Below are positions 35,364 to 39,478 of a stretch of DNA of 39,478 nt, piece by piece (the stretch's first letter is position 1; every line of letters begins with the position of its first letter). The stretch comes from Chrysochromulina tobinii (lineage: Eukaryota > Haptophyta > Prymnesiales > Chrysochromulinaceae): assembly GCA_001275005.1 (NCBI GenBank), contig JWZX01002564.1:1-39478 (forward strand). Direction: 5' to 3'. Under the pieces are notes generated by a model. The model had not been told where the DNA came from. It ran no database searches and saw nothing but the letters and a program-made list of their open reading frames with translations. Both the position numbers and the translations under genes were made by a program.

Positions 35364-36143
35364 CTACCGTCGGCTGCCTTTGGGGTCTGACACAGCAATT
35401 GTGCTTTCCACTCGCTGCCCATCCAAGGTGACTGCCACCCCAGCCCGGTTACCCACGCATTCATTTCCCGGGATACCGGCCACGAACGCCACGAATGTGT
35501 CATGCACGACGAGATCTCGTGCGCAGCCAATCCGCGTGACCGTGAAGAAGTTTTTGGCGCCACTCGGCGGTGGCTCCACTTCGGCGAGGTTGCCGAACTC
35601 ATCATGCGGCGATACTGCGCACTGAACGTTCGTGCCCAGCATGGCCACAGGCGGTGTACATAACACCTCAACAGAAGAGGCCACGCCAGGTAGCACCTCT
35701 ACGACGGAAGAGGCCCAAAAGAGAAGGTGCGACACGCGCACGCCAGCAAACCCTTCGGCACGCGTGGCGAAGGTCACACGGTGCGTGTGAGCGTAGTCCT
35801 CGAGCTGGAAGAACGGGGCAGCCTGCCCACTTGTCACTTGCGTGACGAACAGCATGGCCTCAGTCGCGTGGGGACTGGTGGTGATTACGCAAGTGACGTT
35901 GGAGCCAGCCAGCACAGCTTGAGGTGTACATTGCACCGACGTGAGCGCAGTGAAAGCGAGCTGCTGAACTCCAATCATGTAGCACACGAGGAGCAGGATT
36001 GCGACGCGCAAGATATATGCCACCATTCCACCATGTCGCTGCTGCGTGTGCTGCTTGTGCAGCTTGTCGCTCGCAAGTCGGTCATCGATCCAGGCGGCAG
36101 GTTGAGCCTCAACGTCGGCGGCTTGCTGCTGCCGTGGTCGCAT
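35364..36143 (-). CDS. Secreted or type II membrane protein with Ig/filamin-like repeats (about 259 aa)
   Basis: The frame extends a few codons above 36143 but with no ATG; ATG 36143 (MRPRQQQAADVEAQ) gives 259 aa. An internal Met at 36026 (MVAYILRVAILLLVCYMIGV) would give a classic signal peptide, so the protein is either type II or secreted. After the hydrophobic stretch come two related beta-rich repeats: VQCTPQAVLAGSNVTCVITT... and VLCTPPVAMLGTNVQCAVSPHDEFGNLAEVEPP. Each starts with a Cys-Thr-Pro and has a second Cys 13-14 residues later, and the DEFGN turn is typical of filamin/Ig-like extracellular repeats. One N-glycosylation sequon (NVT) lies in repeat 1. The ORF stops soon after repeat 2, so the gene may continue through an unseen intron. 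Function unknown; cell-surface adhesion is a guess. Confidence 0.6.
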   Translation of the reverse strand: MRPRQQQAADVEAQPAAWIDDRLASDKLHKQHTQQRHGGMVAYILRVAILLLVCYMIGVQQLAFTALTSVQCTPQAVLAGSNVTCVITTSPHATEAMLFVTQVTSGQAAPFFQLEDYAHTHRVTFATRAEGFAGVRVSHLLFWASSVVEVLPGVASSVEVLCTPPVAMLGTNVQCAVSPHDEFGNLAEVEPPPSGAKNFFTVTRIGCARDLVVHDTFVAFVAGIPGNECVGNRAGVAVTLDGQRVESTIAVSDPKGSRR

Positions 36144-36531
36144 CAGCGCGATCGAGCACGAGCCTGGCGGGATGACGCTGGCAGGACCGAGCGGCACAAA
36201 GGCAGGCTAACATTCTCGCCATCTCGGCCTCTTCACAAGAACAAAGCCTGGCCTGTGAATGTCAAACCGACACTTAATTCCTGAAGCTGTTTTTGTGGGC
36301 CACCGACGTCTCTACTGCAAGAGCGCCCATACCTGTACGAGAGATGATTTCGTTGAGCATGCCCTATAACGTTCGTCTGGCCGACGCCCGCGGAGCGACG
36401 CACATCCCAATCTTGTACGATACTACAGCGGGTACAGGGAGCTCAGGGGACGCAAGACGCGAACTAATGGGTGACCTCTTCAGCCGCCCATTTCGGTCTG
36501 CTCTCCAGTTTCTGAACGGAGCGCGCCGGGC
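36144..36531. other. Intergenic, no gene seen
   Basis: Upstream of the Ig-like gene and downstream of the EF-hand gene, both on the - strand. No domain or structure recognised. Confidence 0.45.
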
Positions 36532-38166
36532 TCAGGAGGGTGCCGCTGCACCTTTCTTCTTGGCTGCCTTCTCGTCCTTCTTCTTGGCCTTGTCGTCGGC
36601 CTTAGCCCCCTGAGTAGCCTTGGCCGATTCGTCCGCCGCGAGCTCACCCTCCTTCGCCTCCTTCTCATCCTTGGCCTTCAGGGTCGTTAGATCCTTCTGC
36701 GCCTTGGTCGCCGCTTTGCGCAGCGCGAGGGTCGATTTTTCGAGCTCCTTCATCTCCATCGCAGCGTTCTTCGCTGCATCCGTGAGCTTCGTGACAAAAG
36801 TCCTGAGCTCGCTTACGTCGATTGCGCCGCCGCCGTCGGTGTCGAGCTTCACGAAGAGTGCGTCGATTTCGGCGGGGGCTGCCTCCACGCCCAACTCGAG
36901 CACCGCATCGCGAAATTCATCTGCTTCGAGGCTGCCGTCACCGCTCTTGTCCCACTTGGTCATCACTTCGGCGACTTTCAAGTTCCTCGAGATGATCTTC
37001 TCGCCGATTTTGGCATCGACGCTTTTCACGCCACGCAGCTCGGCGAACCGAGCGTCCGCGCGCTCGCACGCGCGCGTCGCCTCGGCCACCTCCTTGATGA
37101 AGGCCGCCTTCTCGCGAATCTTCGCCGCCTTGTTGCGCATCAGCGCGGCCTCGTCCGCCGCCCCCTGGGCGGCGTCGATGAGCTTCTTGAAGGCGACTTT
37201 GAGCTCATTCACATCGAGCGAATCGTTTTTGTCAGCGTCCAGAAGACTGAAGTATTCATCAATCTCTTTATTGTCCGCTTTGACCTGGAGCTCAGTGCGC
37301 ACCGCGGTGCGGAACTCCATCTTGTTGAGCTCACCATCATTGTTCTTGTCCAACTTGCGGATGAATGCCAACTGTTTATCTTTTTCCTTGGGGTCAGGCT
37401 TCATCGAGTCGAGCTTCGCGATGAGCGCGGCCCCCATCCTACGCTCGAAGGTCGTATTCGGGTTGCTCGCCGCCTTCTCCGCCACCTCGCCCTCCTTGAG
37501 CGTTGCCTCGGCGATCTCGTCGATCACTGTGCTCGACAGCAGAGGCTTCTCGCCACCAGTGGGAGCCGAGGACGCGGCCGCCTTACTGCTTGTGCTACTG
37601 ACCTTGGCAGCTTTTTTAGGGGCGGCGCCCGGAGCGGCAGGTGGCGGCGTCGGAGCAGCAGGAGCGGCGGGAGCAGGGGTAGCGGACACCTTGCCCGCTT
37701 TGCCTGCTTTGCTGGCATTAGGCTTGGCATCGGACGCGTCAGCTTTGGCATCGGACGCTGCCGTCTTACTATGGTTGCCGGTGTCCTTGCCGGCATCCTT
37801 GCCGGCTTTGGGTTTGGCATCCGGTGAAGCAGGAGCAGAGGAGGCGGCCGCCATACCGCTTTTGCTGCTCTCCTTTTTGGGCTTCGCCGGCTCAGGTGTC
37901 GGTGGTGCTGGAGGAGCAGGGGGAGCAGCAGCTGCCTTGCTACTTTTGGCGGCGCCTTTGCCGGCGGCAAAAACGTTCTCGTCCGATGCGTCAGCTTTGG
38001 ATGAGCTGCTCAAGGACAGTTTCTTCTCAGCCGCCGCCGCCAAAGCAGAGTCCGTGGAAGCAGCAGCAGCAGCCGTTCCTTTACCACCGTCAGCTTTTGG
38101 GGGCGACGACTTTTCCTTGCGAGAGGACTTGCTTTTCGTGGAAGGTACGAAGACCACCTGGCTCAT
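36532..38166 (-). CDS. Four-EF-hand calcium-binding protein with Ala/Lys/Pro-rich N-terminal half (544 aa)
   Basis: ATG 38166. Residues 1-210 are low-complexity Ala/Ser/Lys/Pro, probably disordered and basic (SSRKEKSSPPKADGGKG; APPAPPAPPTPEPAKPKK). The C-terminal half has two EF-hand pairs separated by a helical spacer: DKNNDGELNKMEF (about 271), DADKNDSLDVNEL (about 307), DKSGDGSLEADEF (about 404) and DTDGGGAIDVSEL (about 440). Loop positions 1, 3, 5 and 12 are mostly acidic or polar. Loop 2 has Ser at position 7 where Gly is preferred (KNDSL), loop 4 has Gly at position 5 (DTDGGGAID), so these may bind Ca more weakly. The end is a Lys/Glu-rich coil (KKDEKAAKKKG). Likely a calcium sensor or scaffold; the two-pair layout with a coiled spacer is not classical calmodulin or centrin. 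No intron. Confidence 0.88.
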   Translation of the reverse strand: MSQVVFVPSTKSKSSRKEKSSPPKADGGKGTAAAAASTDSALAAAAEKKLSLSSSSKADASDENVFAAGKGAAKSSKAAAAPPAPPAPPTPEPAKPKKESSKSGMAAASSAPASPDAKPKAGKDAGKDTGNHSKTAASDAKADASDAKPNASKAGKAGKVSATPAPAAPAAPTPPPAAPGAAPKKAAKVSSTSSKAAASSAPTGGEKPLLSSTVIDEIAEATLKEGEVAEKAASNPNTTFERRMGAALIAKLDSMKPDPKEKDKQLAFIRKLDKNNDGELNKMEFRTAVRTELQVKADNKEIDEYFSLLDADKNDSLDVNELKVAFKKLIDAAQGAADEAALMRNKAAKIREKAAFIKEVAEATRACERADARFAELRGVKSVDAKIGEKIISRNLKVAEVMTKWDKSGDGSLEADEFRDAVLELGVEAAPAEIDALFVKLDTDGGGAIDVSELRTFVTKLTDAAKNAAMEMKELEKSTLALRKAATKAQKDLTTLKAKDEKEAKEGELAADESAKATQGAKADDKAKKKDEKAAKKKGAAAPS

Positions 38167-38571
38167 CCTATACTTGCGCGGCTAGCTGAGTCGAGCAACA
38201 GCAAGAGGGTTGAGGCCGTATCCTCCAGCCGAGAGGGCGCGATTCATGAGATTTTTCGGAGTCTTTTGGAACGTTATGTTGTTTCAGGATTTGGGATTAG
38301 GGGGCCAAGGGCTGGTGTTCCATCGAGCGGCGCTGTGTCGGTTCATTTCAACTCTATTTTAGAGCCAATTTCAGAAGTAACACGACTGTCACGTCTCACG
38401 TCTGCACACGAACCACGTACTCGTCCCCTCTCTCGCGGCGCGTCGCGCGCGCTCGAAGATAAGCTCGAAGAAGCCCGCGGAACTCACGCACTCCGGTCAG
38501 CGGAAACCGCGGACGCCACCTACGGCCCGTTGTCGACGTGCACTGGTTGATTTAGAAAGTTGTATTCTTGG
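38167..38571. other. Intergenic with one copy of a dispersed repeat
   Basis: Between the EF-hand gene start and the 3' end of the U-box-like gene, both on the - strand. The region 38472-38525 matches 39261-39319 (listed as repeat). Otherwise no gene. Confidence 0.5.
38472..38525 (+). repeat. Left copy of a direct repeat flanking the U-box-like gene
   Basis: Starts agcccgcggaac and ends ggacgccacctacgg. The last 33 nt (38493-38525) match 39287-39319 with one mismatch (aaacc versus acacc); upstream parts align with small indels. Confidence 0.85.
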
Positions 38572-39036
38572 TCACTGCCCTCGTACCCGTACATGTTCCC
38601 GTACATGCACACACATCCAGTTGCCCTCTTCTTCCTCATCTTCCTCAACATCGTCGCCATATTCTTCCTCAGGATCGTCCTCAACGTCGTCGCTCTCGTC
38701 TTCACTCTGGTACAGGTAATACTCCTCCGGATGATCGAAGGCGTAGAGGACGCCCGCATAGCCCAGTCGTCCTCTACGCTGGTAGGCGTCGAGCTGCTTA
38801 CACTCGTCTCGCGTGATCGCTCGCCGCGAGATCGGATGTATGAACGAGCCGGTCGAGACGAGGTATAAGAGGTAGTTGGATAGCACGAAGCCGTCAAAGT
38901 ATGTGGCGTGCGACTCGTCTGTGCCGAGGTTGAAGGGTGGGTATGGGAGCGACGAAAGCGAAGCGTGCGAGATCGGATCTACCTCTGACTCGGACAGTCG
39001 TCGCCACCAGTCGTCGTCGCCATTCGGCGATCGCAT
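38572..39036 (-). CDS. Small U-box-like acidic protein, conserved-looking family (154 aa)
   Basis: ATG 39036. Residues 15-105 read SESEVDPISHASLSSLPYPPF, YFDGFVLSNYLLYLVSTGSFIHPISRRAITRDECKQLDAYQRR, then YAGVLYAFDHPEEYYLY. The DPIS...PISRR layout with a helix between, lacking Cys/His zinc ligands, is that of a U-box-type E2-binding fold, but the match is weak and no other E3 features are present. The remainder is an acidic tail (EDESDDVEDDPEEEYGDDVEEDEEEEG) and a short VREHVRVRG end that may be read-through. The block with STG.F.HPISRR is reminiscent of short uncharacterised proteins found across protists. Called as real because of even composition and clear folded signature. Flanked by a direct repeat on both sides. 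Confidence 0.65.
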   Translation of the reverse strand: MRSPNGDDDWWRRLSESEVDPISHASLSSLPYPPFNLGTDESHATYFDGFVLSNYLLYLVSTGSFIHPISRRAITRDECKQLDAYQRRGRLGYAGVLYAFDHPEEYYLYQSEDESDDVEDDPEEEYGDDVEEDEEEEGNWMCVHVREHVRVRGQ

Positions 39037-39478
39037 GAGCGGTCGTTGCGCAGAAACCAGAATTTAAGCAAATGCGCGAAGAGACTTGACTTGAAGAGAG
39101 TGCGCGGCCCGCTTTCACAAGTCCGTGAAACGAAGCCGTGAAAACCGCTAGAACTTGTGTTAGCATGAAGACTTGCGTTAGATTGTGTAGAATGTAAAGA
39201 CGGGTTCAAAAGCTTGTACAAGCGGTGCAATCGAACCCCCGCGGCGCTCGCGCTCGAAATAGCCCGCGGAACACACGCACCCGGACCCGGTCAGCGGACA
39301 CCGCGGACGCCACCTACGGACGCCTCCCACGCAGCCGGGCGGGTCGGCGGCGGGCGCAGGCCTGCGGCGCACGCCGCAGCCGCGCCGGCATCGGTGCGAG
39401 GCAGCAGCCTCTGTGGGTTACGCACACGCACCAGGCGGGGAGGCGACGATGGCGGAACGCGGCGCGCGGAGACTAGAT
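39037..39478. other. Window end, no gene seen
   Basis: Upstream of the U-box-like gene to the window edge. Contains the right copy of the flanking repeat (39261-39319), then very GC-rich sequence. ORFs here are Arg-rich shadows. Confidence 0.45.
39261..39319 (+). repeat. Right copy of the direct repeat
   Basis: Begins agcccgcggaac, with an extra cggac before the shared 33-nt core at 39287-39319. Same orientation as the copy at 38472-38525, 794 nt apart. Confidence 0.85.

Noticed and set aside
36620-38185. 521-codon + strand ORF over the EF-hand gene
   Set aside because: Ser/Ala/Leu-rich antisense reading of a GC-biased gene; all four EF-hands are on the - strand.
39178-39290. Possible - strand tRNA around gggttcgattgcacc
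   Set aside because: The B-box is imperfect and no acceptor, D or anticodon stems could be paired.

Overview
The window is nuclear DNA from a GC-rich, flagellated, single-celled eukaryote. Evidence for a eukaryote: spliced genes with GT-AG introns, long low-complexity linkers, a ciliary central-apparatus protein (CFAP206), an ArfGAP, an EXS-domain phosphate exporter and a likely Little Elongation Complex subunit. High GC, short intergenic gaps, few introns and many in-frame coding minisatellites fit a microalga such as a haptophyte, but nothing here fixes the lineage. I see no prophage, transposase, CRISPR array or bacterial operon.

Layout, left to right. 1-1174 (-): 5' part of CFAP206, head to head with an unusual BART-NYN-cold-shock protein (1440-3077 +). 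Then a membrane-anchored DIPP-like Nudix hydrolase (3360-4025 +), an unknown signal-anchor protein (4377-6881 +) and an IQ-motif coiled-coil protein (6957-8648 +). The latter is convergent with an SPX-less EXS transporter (9352-11025 -). Next come a Cys-rich XYPPQG membrane protein with a small first exon (11616-12707 -), a divergent ArfGAP (12904-13803 +), a malic enzyme with an organellar presequence (13925-15757 +) and a single-pass membrane protein with an octapeptide repeat (16471-17946 +). About 1.4 kb without a gene follows.

The right half holds a LamG-like protein with an SAPPP repeat (19344-21233 -), divergent from a two-exon coiled-coil protein (21408-23967 +). An unknown Ala/Lys-rich gene with a doubtful 3' end follows (24400-25371 +). 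A long charged coiled coil with a polyQ/H/N tail (25657-27996 -) diverges from a two-exon ICE2-like gene (28356-32910 +). Then come a two-exon cold-shock/CCCH/Gly-rich RNA-binding protein (33329-34467 +), a secreted or membrane Ig/filamin-like protein (35364-36143 -), a four-EF-hand protein (36532-38166 -) and a small U-box-like acidic protein (38572-39036 -).

The genes are not one pathway. Recurrent themes are cilium-related proteins (CFAP206, a BART domain, long coiled coils), RNA biology (NYN nuclease, two cold-shock proteins, ICE2) and membrane/phosphate signalling (DIPP-like Nudix, EXS, ArfGAP). The most unusual items are the BART-NYN-CSD fusion, an intron bounded by a 16-bp direct repeat in the ICE2-like gene, and a 16-nt tandem duplication that breaks the reading frame of the cold-shock/CCCH gene. 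All identifications rest on reading motifs by eye; no search was run.
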